A stretch of DNA of 55,972 nt from Alphaproteobacteria bacterium (GCA_004356985.1 SMXQ01000074.1:1-55972); one strand, 5' to 3'. Numbered from the stretch's first letter, positions 48,266 through 55,972 are shown. Translations and numbers: made by a program. Notes: generated by a model from the sequence alone, not told the origin.

Positions 48266-49484
48266 CTAATCGGGGTAGGGGGTCTGGTGGCAGAGCATCA
48301 CTTCCGCCCTGGTTTCCGCCGAACGTTCGATGGCGGCCAGCACCTCTTGGGTGGCCTTGCCCCAGCGGCCATCGGCCGGCAGCGCCCGGCCCTCGGCGAC
48401 GGCGAGGTAGAAGGTCCGGAGACGCTCATCCCGCCCGTCGCCGGCATCGGTGAAGGTGATCTCGCGCTGTGCATCGTCGCCATCGACGATCAGGCCTGAG
48501 GGCGAGAGCCGCACGTCGCCGTGGTCGAAACTCGCCACCAGGGGTCCCCCCAGGATCCAGCCGCCCGACCGGCCGGGCGAATTCGAGGCCTGGGTGGAGC
48601 GCCGGCCGCCGCCGTAACGCTCCGCCGCCGCCGCCGCTTCCTCCCAGCCGGGGTCGTCTGCGTGGCGGCCGAGTTCGGCCCTAGCCCGGGCATGGCGCTG
48701 GGGATCGGCCAGGGGGGCGGCGGCTTTGATGCCATGGACCAGTGCCCGGGAATCAAAGTGGTCGTAGCCGGAGCACACCGCGGTGCCGCAAACCCCGTCC
48801 TCGAATTCGAAATATACGGTGTAGCTGCCGGCCACCCGGCGGGCCGGATCCCATGCCCCGGTCATGCCCCGAACGCTGCGCATCAGCCCGCCGCCGATGG
48901 TGCGGATGATGTCGAATTGATGTGGCCCCTGACGCCAGAGGATACCCTGGCCCCATCCCGGGGTCATCTCGTCGCCCGTGCGGGGCCGGTAGAGCCAGTC
49001 GACGAACCGCCAGCTATGGATCATGCGCAGCCGCCCCAGTTCGCCGCCGCGCGCAAGATCGCGAATTCCTTGAATGCGCGGCTCGAAGCTGTGCTTGACG
49101 TTGACCCCCAGCAGTACGCCGTTGCTCTCGGCGATTTGGATCATTTCCTCGGCGTCTTCCAGGGTCACGGCCATGGGTTTTTCGATGAGCACGTGCTTAC
49201 CGCGGCCCAGGGCGGCCCGGGCGTGGGCGAAGTGCAAATGATTGGGCGTCCCGATGTAAACCAGATCGACCGCCCCATGGGCGCACAGGCTCTCGACGTC
49301 GCTAAAGGTTTTCCACCCCGGGGACATTTTGCCTGAAGCGGCCCAAGGTCGTGGCGTCGCTGTCCGCCGCCGCCACCAGTTGGAAGTACGGGCTGCGCTG
49401 GAAGCTCGGCAGCATATTCACGGCGGCGCCGCCGAGCCCGACGATTCCCAGTCCCAGGGGGGACGAGCATTCAACCATGGTCAT
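48266..49484 (-). pseudogene. Gfo/Idh/MocA-family oxidoreductase, frameshifted
   Basis: This NAD(P)-dependent oxidoreductase gene is split by a frameshift. The N-terminal Rossmann part starts at ATG 49484 after a GGGGGGAGG site (MTMVECSSPLGLGIVGLGGAAVNMLPSFQRSPYFQLVAAADSD) and runs into TAG at 49302. The rest is in the +1 frame: KTFSDVESLCAHGAVDLVYIGTPNHLHFAHA, LIEKPMAVT, HQFDIIRTIGGG and onward to 48266. One extra base in the CCCCGGGGTGGAAAACC stretch (about 49305-49325) explains it; without it the join reads PGVKTFSDVES. Sequencing error, recent mutation or programmed shift cannot be told apart. It follows the amidohydrolase gene at 49565 by 80 bases. Confidence 0.85.
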
Positions 49485-49564
49485 GGCATCCTCCCCCCAT
49501 GCGCGCATCCGCCAGCGTTCCCACCCAGCGCCGCCCAACGTGCCGTGCGGCCAGGGGCGCGCAC

Positions 49565-50617
49565 TTAGGCGATGCCGTAAAGCTCGCTGGGGTTGGTTTG
49601 CAGGATTTTTTCCACCGACGAGGCCTTGATGCCGCCGTCTTCGCCGAGCCGCTTGATCACCTCGATCTCCACGGCCACGTCGTTGTGTCCGTAATCGGTG
49701 CCGACGATCAGGTTGTCGTCGCCGATCTCGTCGAGCAACCAATGCAAATGGTCGGACTTTTGGGTGGTGATATAGAAGTTGTTGTCGGACAGCGTGGTGT
49801 CGGTCATTTGGATGCCCTTGGCGGCGAGCCGCATGCGCGCTTCGTTCAGCATATAGGGCACCCATTGCGCGCTGGCTTCGACGAAAGCCCAACGCAGGCC
49901 GGGGAACCGCTTGGGGATCTCGTCGCCCAGCAGGTACAGGAAGGCGCCCATCACCGGAAACTTGAAGATCATGATGCCGAGATCCCGGTTGAAGGAGTCG
50001 TGATTGGCGAAGCTGGAATTGCCGGCGTGATAGCAGAGCGGCAGGTCGAGCTCCTGGGCGATCTCGAAGAGCGGGAAGAAATAGCGGTCGTTGGTGAACC
50101 GTTCGCATTCGAAGCCGCGCATGAATATGCCGCAGGCGCCGTTGGCCTTGGCCCATTCGAGCTCTTGGCGCACCAGGCCCGGATCCACCAGGGAATAGAG
50201 CGGCGGCACCGCCACCCATCGCAGGCGCCCGCCGGACTGCTTCCAGATGTCGCCCAGCCAGCGATTGTAACTGCGCGCCAGGGCCATTTCGCGGTCGTGT
50301 TCGTTGGTGATCGGGCGCAGGAACAAGGTTGGGAACAAGACCTGGATATCGATGTCGGTCTGGTCCATGTGGGCCAGCCGGCCGGCGATATCCACCATGT
50401 CCCGCACGTCCTCGGGAAGATCGCGGGCGACGTTGGTCTTGGTCTGGAAGTGATCGCCGATCTTCCAGTATTCGTTGCGTTGGTTGGCCCGGAATGGCGC
50501 GCTGTCATTCTCGTCGCGGACGAAGATCTGGGGGCGGAACTCTTGCTCGCCTTCTTCCATGTAGTCCCAGGTTCGGGCGGTCTCGATCACATGTGCGTCG
50601 GCGTCGATCCTTGCCAT
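49565..50617 (-). CDS. amidohydrolase-family (Amidohydro_2) protein 2
   Basis: This 350-aa member of the amidohydro_2 group has ARIDADAHVIETARTWDYMEEG at the N-terminus, DIDIQVLFPTLFL, GACGIFMRGFECERFTNDRYFFP, LPLCYHAGNSSFANHD, FVEASAQWVPYMLNEARMRL and the C-terminal LIVGTDYGHNDVAVEIEVI. It is clearly paralogous to the gene at 47083. The start at 50617 follows a GGGAGAG site; the track's earlier MGERE start is less likely. The frameshifted oxidoreductase follows on the same strand, so the two form an operon. Substrate is unknown. Confidence 0.9.
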   Translation of the reverse strand: MARIDADAHVIETARTWDYMEEGEQEFRPQIFVRDENDSAPFRANQRNEYWKIGDHFQTKTNVARDLPEDVRDMVDIAGRLAHMDQTDIDIQVLFPTLFLRPITNEHDREMALARSYNRWLGDIWKQSGGRLRWVAVPPLYSLVDPGLVRQELEWAKANGACGIFMRGFECERFTNDRYFFPLFEIAQELDLPLCYHAGNSSFANHDSFNRDLGIMIFKFPVMGAFLYLLGDEIPKRFPGLRWAFVEASAQWVPYMLNEARMRLAAKGIQMTDTTLSDNNFYITTQKSDHLHWLLDEIGDDNLIVGTDYGHNDVAVEIEVIKRLGEDGGIKASSVEKILQTNPSELYGIA

Positions 50618-50738
50618 CTCGCGCTCTCCCAAATTTCTTGCGTCATCCCTGCCGCGCGCCAGCCCCGTTCGCGGCCTGGCTTTTGCTTAGGCCGCGGAGT
50701 ATGGGCGCGGGATCGACGATAATCTTTTCGGGGCCGGG

Positions 50739-51920
50739 CTACCAGTTATTACACTTGCGCCTGACGCGGGCATAGGCGCGCGGCGTATCCACCATTTTCT
50801 GGGCCGCAACCAAGGATTTCATCATTTCTTTGTAGACCGGGCGGAGCAGTTCGTCGGAGATTGCCTTGACTTCTTTGCGCGCCTGCCCGGCGGAATTCAC
50901 CATGGCGGGATCCTGGCCGGTGGGAATGAGAAGGGAAGTCAGGGCGCGGCGGATCCGTGGCGCATATTCTTCCAGATTTTTCCTGGCAACCCGGACATGT
51001 TCGCGTTCGTGGGCCAAAATGACCCTGTAGGGACAGCTCCCCACGGGGTATTCCTTGGCCACGAAAACGTCGAGCCGGCGGTACCGCAGATTGACGTCGA
51101 AGCCGGTGATCCAAAAACAGAATTTATCGCCGACCGGCAGCCCTTGCGCCCTGGGCCGGGTTTCGATGACGAAATCCGGCTTCATCAGCCCCAGGGCGCG
51201 GGTGTTGTGGCCCAGGCCTGAAATCTTGCCCAGTTGGGCAATGCTGCGGGAATGGTCGATACGGGGTGTGGGGAATTTGATCGTGACGTTGACGTCATAG
51301 GGCGCATTGGGGAAACCGCCGGCGCAGTTCGACGGCGCCCGCAAGGCCATCTCCATCCGGCCATTGGCCATGTCTCGGCGGGTCTTTTCCGTGGAGCGAT
51401 CGACATAGGTGTTGCGCAGCAACTCCCGCGCTTGAAGATCGTTCTGCCGCGCCGCCTGATGAAGCCATTTGGCCGCCAGATTATGATCACGGCGAACGCC
51501 GCGCCCTTCGAGGTACATATTCCCCAATTGGCGCTGGGCATCGACGTCGCCGCCTTCGGCGGCGAGTTCGTACCATTGCGCGGCGGCGGCGTAATCGCGC
51601 TTGCCCCAGGCGCCCTCGGCGTGCAAATCACCAAGGATCCGTTGCGCCATGGTATCGCCGCTGTCCGCCGCCTGGGAATACCAGTAAACGGCTTTTTCCA
51701 GGTCCGCCGTGGCCCCCAGTCCGTATTGGTACATCACACCCACGTAACTCTGGGCCATGCCGTCGCCCCGCCGTGCGATGGGCAGGAATTCGCGCAACGC
51801 GGCGGCGTAATCCTCGCGTTCATAGGCGGCGACGCCCTCGTCGAACCCGGCGCGAACCGGCTCCGAGGACATGGGGAGCAGGAATAGGGTTAACAAAATG
51901 GCCGTTCCAAGGAACCGCAC
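50739..51920 (-). CDS. Sel1-repeat protein with HExxH zinc-peptidase-like domain
   Basis: This 393-aa exported protein has a signal peptide (MRFLGTAILLTLFLLPMSSEPVRA) and about four Sel1 repeats (about residues 27-165). A C-terminal domain contains VILAHEREHVRVARKNLEEYAPRIRRAL, where His304-x-x-x-His308 matches a zinc metallopeptidase core. Family assignment is uncertain. The track's longer start (51962) lacks a ribosome site; the GTG at 51920 has GGGGGG ahead and begins the signal. Four cysteines in the second half may form disulfides. It sits between two amidohydrolase/oxidoreductase gene pairs. Protease activity is inferred from the motif only. Confidence 0.72.
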   Translation of the reverse strand: MRFLGTAILLTLFLLPMSSEPVRAGFDEGVAAYEREDYAAALREFLPIARRGDGMAQSYVGVMYQYGLGATADLEKAVYWYSQAADSGDTMAQRILGDLHAEGAWGKRDYAAAAQWYELAAEGGDVDAQRQLGNMYLEGRGVRRDHNLAAKWLHQAARQNDLQARELLRNTYVDRSTEKTRRDMANGRMEMALRAPSNCAGGFPNAPYDVNVTIKFPTPRIDHSRSIAQLGKISGLGHNTRALGLMKPDFVIETRPRAQGLPVGDKFCFWITGFDVNLRYRRLDVFVAKEYPVGSCPYRVILAHEREHVRVARKNLEEYAPRIRRALTSLLIPTGQDPAMVNSAGQARKEVKAISDELLRPVYKEMMKSLVAAQKMVDTPRAYARVRRKCNNW

Positions 51921-51967
51921 GATACCCCCCCATAAGGCATTGAATGAAGCTACCGCAATCATTCTGT

Positions 51968-51980
51968 TAGAATAATTCTA
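51968..51980. promoter_or_regulatory. 13-bp palindrome in a divergent gap
   Basis: TAGAATAATTCTA is a perfect palindrome in the AT-rich divergent gap between the Sel1-HExxH gene and the oxidoreductase gene at 52190. It could be a regulator site or part of a promoter. The rest of the 269-base gap shows no coding sequence. Confidence 0.3.
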
Positions 51981-52189
51981 TCATTCATTAACCAAGGGTG
52001 GAAGAAATTTTATACATCTTTAGTGATATTTGCGGCCGGCAAGCCGAATCTCATCGATGCTTGCCACTCAGGCCGCCAGCACCGGTTCCCGGGACCGTCT
52101 CACGGGAATCTATTTTATGACCGGCGGCGCTGATAAACTGATCACAATGGAAGCGCGCCGCGCATAACCAAGATCTAAGGGGTGACACC

Positions 52190-53155
52190 GTGATCAACGC
52201 CGCAATCATCGGCCTCGGCGGCTGGGGCCGTAGGCTCGTTTCATCGGTCCAGGGGAAGAGCAGCCGCATCGGGTTTTCGGCGGCGGTGGTGCGGACGCCG
52301 GAGAAGGTCGCGGAATTCGCGGACGAACACGGACTCGACCTCGGCACGGATCTCGATGCCGTGCTCGCCGACGATTCCATAGACACGGTGGTGGTGGCCT
52401 CGGCCGCCGGCGTCCATGCGCGCCACGGCCTTGCGGTCATCAGGGCGGGCAAGCCGGTGATGGTGATCAAGCCCCTCGCCTTGTCCCAGGCCGACGCCGA
52501 GCAATTGCGCGCCGAAGCCGAGCGCGCGGGCGTCATCCTGGCGCTGGGCTACAACCGCTGCTTCCTCCCCGCCAATGGGGAACTGCGCGCCCTGGTGGCC
52601 TCGGGCGCGCTGGGGACGCCCTTGCATGCGGAAGGTAATTTCTGTGTCGACCGTTTTGGCCAGGTGGCCCCGGGCGGGTGGAAAGCCGACAACCGGCAGA
52701 CGCCGCCCGGCGCGCTCACCGACCACATGCTCTATGAAATGATCAGGATGTTCGGCCCGGTGGCCGAGGTTCATGCGATTGCCGGGGACCGTGCGGGCCT
52801 GGCGACCCTCAAGGACACCACGGCGACCCTGCTGCGGTTCGCCAATGGGATGAGCGGCGCATTGACGGCGATCGGCACCACCGCGGACCTGCTGCGGCTT
52901 CAGGTGTTCGGCACCTTGGGTTGGGCCGAGGTGCGGGGCATGGACGTGCTCACCACCGCCTATACTCAAGGCGAAGGCGAGAGCAAAACCTTTCCCAGGT
53001 TCGAGGCCGAGCGGGCCCAGTTGGAAGGTTTCGCCGATGCCATCGAAGGCAAGGCGGCGTTTCCCGTCACGGCGGAACAAGCCGCCCACGCGGTGGCCGT
53101 GCTCGAGGCCATTCGGAGATCGGCCGAGGACGGGGCGCCGGTTGCCCTCGCCTGA
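52190..53155 (+). CDS. Gfo/Idh/MocA-family oxidoreductase (intact)
   Basis: This 321-aa NAD(P)-dependent dehydrogenase has an N-terminal Rossmann motif (INAAIIGLGGWGRRLVSSV). VVVASAAGVHARHGLAVIRAGKPVMVIKPLALSQADAEQL follows, where the usual EKP is IKP but the lysine is kept. The second half has LTDHMLYEMIRMFGPVAEVHAIAGD, with Glu at the place often taken by catalytic Asp. The GTG start at 52190 has a moderate AAGGGGTGA site. The amidohydrolase gene at 53192 is 36 bases downstream on the same strand, so they form an operon. The substrate is unknown. Confidence 0.9.
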   Translation: MINAAIIGLGGWGRRLVSSVQGKSSRIGFSAAVVRTPEKVAEFADEHGLDLGTDLDAVLADDSIDTVVVASAAGVHARHGLAVIRAGKPVMVIKPLALSQADAEQLRAEAERAGVILALGYNRCFLPANGELRALVASGALGTPLHAEGNFCVDRFGQVAPGGWKADNRQTPPGALTDHMLYEMIRMFGPVAEVHAIAGDRAGLATLKDTTATLLRFANGMSGALTAIGTTADLLRLQVFGTLGWAEVRGMDVLTTAYTQGEGESKTFPRFEAERAQLEGFADAIEGKAAFPVTAEQAAHAVAVLEAIRRSAEDGAPVALA

Positions 53156-53191
53156 CTAAAATCTCGACCAACAAGCCGTAAAGGGGGAGCC

Positions 53192-54115
53192 ATGGCCGGC
53201 CACAGGATCGACATCCATCATCATTTCTATCCACCCGACCTCAAGGACGTTCTCGGCGGCGGACCGACCCGGGACTGGACGGTGCAATCGTCGCTCGACG
53301 AAATGGATGCCAACGAATTCGCCTCCGTGGCGTTGTCGGCCTCGTCGATTCCCACCGCCTGGTGGCGCCACGACGATGACTGGCTGCGCAAGACGGTGCG
53401 CCGGTTCAACGAATTCGGCGCCGAGATGGTCAAGGACAGGCCCGACCGCTTCGCGCTGTTCGCCTTCCTCTCCATGCGCGACGTCGACGGCAGCCTGGCC
53501 GAGATCGAATACGTCTTCGATACCCTGGGCGCCGACGGCGTCGGCATCGCCACCTCGTTCGGCGACAAATGGCCGGGCGATGGCGAATTCGCGCCGATCT
53601 TCGACGAGCTCGACCGCAGGGGCGCGCTGGTCTACGTCCACCCGACGGTGCCGTTCTGTTGCGAAGGCCTGTTGGGCGTCTCCTCGTCCCTGGTCGAATA
53701 CCCGTTCGATACCGCCCGCGCCATCCTCAGCCTGTTGCTGGGCGGCACCTTCATCCGTTGCCGCAATATCCGTTTCGTGTTCTGCCACGCCGGCGGCGTG
53801 TTGCCGGCGCTGACCGGGCGGATCGAATGGGGCACGGCGCGGATAGAGGGTTTTCCCGCGCTCACCCCCGACGGCTACCGGGCCGAGCTGGCGCGGCTCC
53901 ATTTCGACACCGCCACCTCGGCCAACCCGATCGCCCTCGGCGCGCTGCGCGCGGTGGTGCCGGTCAGCCAAATCCTGTTCGGCAGCGATTTTCCCTATGG
54001 CCGCATCGGCCCGACCCTGGCCGGGCTGGACCATTGCGGGTTAACCAAAGCCGAACGCGCCGCCGTTGAACGCGGCAACGCGCTGCGCCTGGTGCCGCGC
54101 TTGGGCGCTGGGTGA
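53192..54115 (+). CDS. amidohydrolase-family (ACMSD-like) protein 3
   Basis: This 307-aa protein has the ACMSD/amidohydro_2 fold: GHRIDIHHHFYPPDLKD (H-x-H metal site), FALFAFLSMRDVDGSLAEIEYVFDTLGADGVGI, LVYVHPTVPFCC, FVFCHAGGVLPALTGRIEWG and ILFGSDFPYGRIGPTLAGL (metal-binding Asp). This is closer to 2-amino-3-carboxymuconate semialdehyde decarboxylase than the other two amidohydrolases here. It is co-transcribed with the Gfo/Idh/MocA gene upstream. The substrate is probably a carboxylated aromatic or its ring-cleavage product, but that is inference. Confidence 0.9.
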   Translation: MAGHRIDIHHHFYPPDLKDVLGGGPTRDWTVQSSLDEMDANEFASVALSASSIPTAWWRHDDDWLRKTVRRFNEFGAEMVKDRPDRFALFAFLSMRDVDGSLAEIEYVFDTLGADGVGIATSFGDKWPGDGEFAPIFDELDRRGALVYVHPTVPFCCEGLLGVSSSLVEYPFDTARAILSLLLGGTFIRCRNIRFVFCHAGGVLPALTGRIEWGTARIEGFPALTPDGYRAELARLHFDTATSANPIALGALRAVVPVSQILFGSDFPYGRIGPTLAGLDHCGLTKAERAAVERGNALRLVPRLGAG

Positions 54116-54195
54116 GCGTTGAGCGTGCCGCCCGGGCGCCGGACCAGCCCCGGGCGGTGCAGGCCGATGAAGCCGCGGTGCTTTGTTTGAAAACG

Positions 54196-54223
54196 TCGTA
54201 TTCAACCAACTGGTTGAATACGA
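54196..54223. promoter_or_regulatory. 28-bp perfect palindrome (possible operator or terminator)
   Basis: TCGTATTCAACCA-AC-TGGTTGAATACGA has 13-base-pair arms and a two-base centre. It lies 81 bases past the amidohydrolase stop and 13 bases before the MITE. Its layout resembles a TetR-family operator more than a terminator, since the stem is AT-rich and followed only by ATTTTG. Either is possible. Confidence 0.5.
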
Positions 54224-54236
54224 ATTTTGCGAGCTA

Positions 54237-54449
54237 GCAGGCTGCTGAAAGACTCTGCTTCGTGGCCCGATGCTTCGAGACACGCGCTATGCGCGTTCCT
54301 TAGCATGAGGGTGAGTTGACACGCTCTACGCGCGTTCCCCGGCATGAGGGTAAGTTATGGAAATAACTCATTCCTTATCCTGAGGAAGGCCCTGGGGGGC
54401 CTGTCTCGAAGGATGGGCAACTGCTTCAAACGGTTTTTCGCCAGCCTGC
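54237..54449. mobile_element. MITE-like element with TA target duplication
   Basis: This 213-bp element has imperfect terminal inverted repeats (GCAGGCTGCTGAAAGA at the left, TTTTTCGCCAGCCTGC at the right). TA flanks it at both ends (54235-54236 and 54450-54451), which fits the TA duplication of IS630/Tc1-type transposition. It codes for no transposase. Inside is a 39-base imperfect tandem repeat (54280-54318, 54319-54357; core CATGAGGGTRAGTT), and the sequence TATCCTGAGGAAGGCC...GTCTCGAAGGATG resembles repeats scattered in many alphaproteobacterial genomes. The right end overlaps the stop codon of the next gene. Confidence 0.72.
54280..54357. repeat. 2 x 39-bp imperfect tandem repeat inside the MITE
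   Basis: The two 39-base units ACACGCGCTATGCGCGTTCC... and ACACGCTCTACGCGCGTTCC... share the ends CATGAGGGTRAGTT and differ at a few positions. Each holds a small GCGC-centred hairpin. The repeat is internal to the MITE. Confidence 0.8.
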
Positions 54450-55006
54450 TAATTGAGCTCGCGGTCCTTCCAGTATTTGGTGCCCTGGATGGTGGCCTGG
54501 AGGGCCAAGCCGCTCTCGGTGAGCTGGTAAAGCCTAATCCCCGGTGCGATGTCGACGGCACCGGCCCAGGCGTCGCCCTTGGAACCGGCCTTGGCCGCGG
54601 CGTCGGCCTGGGCGGAAGCGTCCCAGCCCTTGTTGATGAACCATTGCAAATTCTTGCGCCGGGTGAACACGAACACGCCGCGGAAATCCTTGATGCCGAG
54701 ACCAATGCCGATGCCCGCCGATCCCATGTTCATGTAGGTGTTCTTGCCGGTCTTGTTGTCGTGCACCACGCCCCAGCCGCCACCGGCCGACAAAAAGATC
54801 AGGTTGACGCCGATATTGGAGAACACGCCATAGCCGGCGGCGGTCCTGATGCGCGCGCGCGCGCTGGGCTCCAGCTTATAGAGCTTGGTGAGCGTGTCGG
54901 CGCGCATCTTCAAAATGGTGGCGCGTTTTTCCGCCACCGTGCTGCCCGCAGCGCAGGCCCCAAGCAGGGCGACGAGAAAGAGCGGCATGATCAATCTAAG
55001 TTTCAT
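54449..55006 (-). CDS. YSC84/SYLF-family lipoprotein
   Basis: This 185-aa protein has a lipoprotein signal (MKLRLIMPLFLVALLGAC) and the SYLF/YSC84 lipid-binding core: AAGYGVFSNIGVNLIFLSAGGGWGVVHDNKTGKNTYMNMGSAGIGIGLGIKDFRGVFVFTRRKNLQWFINKGWDASAQADAAAKAGSKGDAWAG. Related proteins bind lipids or actin; in bacteria the role is unclear. The ATG at 55006 begins the signal; the track's longer ORF is rejected. The TAG stop (54449-54451) is made of the first MITE base plus the TA duplication, so the natural C-terminus may have changed. Confidence 0.85.
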   Translation of the reverse strand: MKLRLIMPLFLVALLGACAAGSTVAEKRATILKMRADTLTKLYKLEPSARARIRTAAGYGVFSNIGVNLIFLSAGGGWGVVHDNKTGKNTYMNMGSAGIGIGLGIKDFRGVFVFTRRKNLQWFINKGWDASAQADAAAKAGSKGDAWAGAVDIAPGIRLYQLTESGLALQATIQGTKYWKDRELN

Positions 55007-55311
55007 GGTGATCCTCGAATATCTTGCGGCCTGGGCGGATCGGGCGGCCGCCGCCATCCGTCGCCATGGATGGCAACGGACCCTCGCAAGGTTAATAAAT
55101 CTTTTTAGCTCCCGCCGCCAGTTCACCGCCCCCGTTGCCCGGTCCACGGCGCCCGAATAGGCCGAAATATGCCCCATCTCCACCCATGGATGGATTCCTA
55201 AGATATTGAAACTACACCATTCCAGGCCATTTCAACGCAAATTTAAAATAGCTAAAATTTTATTTAATAGTATTCACCCCGCACCCGCCTAGGGGATAGG
55301 ATGTGCCCATC
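55007..55311. other. gene-free divergent intergenic region
   Basis: The 305 bases between the YSC84 gene and the DUF3568-like gene are AT-rich in the right half (TTTAAAATAGCTAAAATTTTATTTAATAG), where a promoter for the + strand gene is likely. The short ORFs in the track here have poor composition. No repeat or RNA structure stands out. Confidence 0.55.
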
Positions 55312-55818
55312 ATGAGACGGTTTGCATCCATCCTCGCCATGTTGGCGGCACTTAATCTCGCCGGCTGCGCCGGGGTCGCGTTGACCGCCGGCGGCATCGC
55401 CGGCAGCGCCGGCGTCAATCACACCCTCAGCGGCATCGTTTACAAGACCTTCACCGCCCCCCTCAAGGATATGAGGATCGCCACGCTCAAGACCCTCAAC
55501 CGGATGCAGATCAAGGTCACCGCCGACAAAAAGGCGGAATATGGGTGGCGCATCGACGGCACGGCGTTCGAGAGGACCATCGAGATCGAGTTGGAGCGGT
55601 TGACCCCCGCCGCCACCCGCATGCGGGTCACCACCAACAAGGGATCCATATTCAAGGACAGCGCCACCAGCACCGAAATCATATTACAGACCGCCCGGCG
55701 CCTGGAAAACACCAAGCGGCGCAAACAAAACGCTAAACAGCGCCAGAAAAACACCACCCAGCGCCCGGCAAACACGAAAAAGCCGCGCCACAGCCACACT
55801 AGTGGGAGTAAATCATGA
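55312..55818 (+). CDS. DUF3568-like lipoprotein with basic tail
   Basis: This 168-aa protein starts MRRFASILAMLAALNLAGC (lipobox LAGC). It resembles the DUF3568 family: GVNHTLSGIVYKTFTAPLKDMRIATLKTLNRMQIKVTADKKAEYGWRIDGTAFERTIEIELERLTPAATRMRVTTNKGSIFKDSATSTEIILQTARRLE. The function is unknown. The C-terminal 40 residues are a Lys/Arg/Gln/Asn-rich tail (KRRKQNAKQRQKNTTQRPANTKKPRH) that may bind nucleic acid or peptidoglycan. The ATG at 55312 is preferred over the GTG at 55303. Confidence 0.78.
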   Translation: MRRFASILAMLAALNLAGCAGVALTAGGIAGSAGVNHTLSGIVYKTFTAPLKDMRIATLKTLNRMQIKVTADKKAEYGWRIDGTAFERTIEIELERLTPAATRMRVTTNKGSIFKDSATSTEIILQTARRLENTKRRKQNAKQRQKNTTQRPANTKKPRHSHTSGSKS

Positions 55819-55972
55819 AACGTTTATTGCTGCCTTTCGGTTTCGCCATCGCCATAGCCCTCGCCATGGGAGGCCCGGCCACCGCACAGGAGACCGACGC
55901 CGCGCTCTCGACCGGCAACCAGAAAATCGTCGATGCCATTTATGATTCCCAGTTCGGGTCCTTCAACGATCA
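55815..55972 (+). CDS. secreted protein, 5' part
   Basis: This partial gene runs off the window. It encodes a signal peptide (MKRLLLPFGFAIAIALAMGGPATAQ) followed by ETDAALSTGNQKIVDAIYDSQFGSFNDQ. Its ATG overlaps the stop of the DUF3568-like gene by 4 bases, so the two are translationally coupled. Function cannot be told from 52 residues. Confidence 0.7.
   Translation, partial: MKRLLLPFGFAIAIALAMGGPATAQETDAALSTGNQKIVDAIYDSQFGSFND

Noticed and set aside
49302-50219. 305-aa minus-strand ORF as an independent gene
   Set aside because: Most of it is a shadow of the amidohydrolase at 49565; only its last 60 codons are real, as the N-terminus of the frameshifted oxidoreductase.

Overview
The window is about 56 kb of GC-rich chromosome. 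It looks like an alphaproteobacterium, probably a motile, free-living Rhodospirillales-like lineage. This is inferred from gene order and protein families, not from a search. Supporting signs are the relA/spoT-DUF2062-pdxJ-acpS-lepB-rnc-era-recO run, an Mg-type HemB, an LdtR-like MarR regulator, a cytochrome bc1 chaperone (CBP3 type) next to DUF177 and rpmF, the DUF6898 and DUF6867 families, a K+-independent H+-pyrophosphatase, and a tRNA-Pro with encoded CCA. No plasmid, phage, CRISPR or complete transposon was seen.

Layout: 3-8811 is a housekeeping run on the + strand covering stringent response, vitamin B6, acyl carrier protein activation, signal peptidase, RNase III, Era, RecO and ParC. 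8980-14341 is accessory: two paralogous secreted two-repeat proteins flank a Sel1-repeat protein, followed by a 64-aa protein, a cupin, a VOC-fold protein and an orphan TRAP binding protein. 14415-21472 holds bpt, motB/motA, a penicillin-acylase-family hydrolase, hemB and a MarR regulator. 21592-24585 is a large hybrid histidine kinase. 24739-30454 is a DUF6898 protein and a complete branched-chain amino acid ABC transporter (livHMGF, a DUF6867 protein, livK). 30593-36691 is rpiB-glyA-nrdR-ribD-ribE-ribH-nusB-thiL. 36708-40997 has two small proteins, an MFS carrier and hppA. 41141-46530 has bamE facing the cbp3-like gene, then DUF177-rpmF-plsX-fabH-ihfA-merR-tRNA-Pro, a lipid synthesis and ribosome block.

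46634-55972 is the second accessory region. Amidohydrolase_2 genes and Gfo/Idh/MocA oxidoreductase genes occur as pairs in mirror image around a Sel1-repeat protein with an HExxH motif. One of the oxidoreductases carries a frameshift. A 213-bp MITE-like element bounded by TA duplications sits at the stop codon of a YSC84-family lipoprotein. The window ends with a DUF3568-like lipoprotein and the start of a secreted protein.

The most unusual items are the paired amidohydrolase/oxidoreductase modules, the twin NCVYD-repeat proteins, the Sel1-HExxH protein, the MITE that supplies a stop codon, a 28-bp palindrome beside it, and coding tandem repeats with poly-A tracts at 24.2-25.0 kb.
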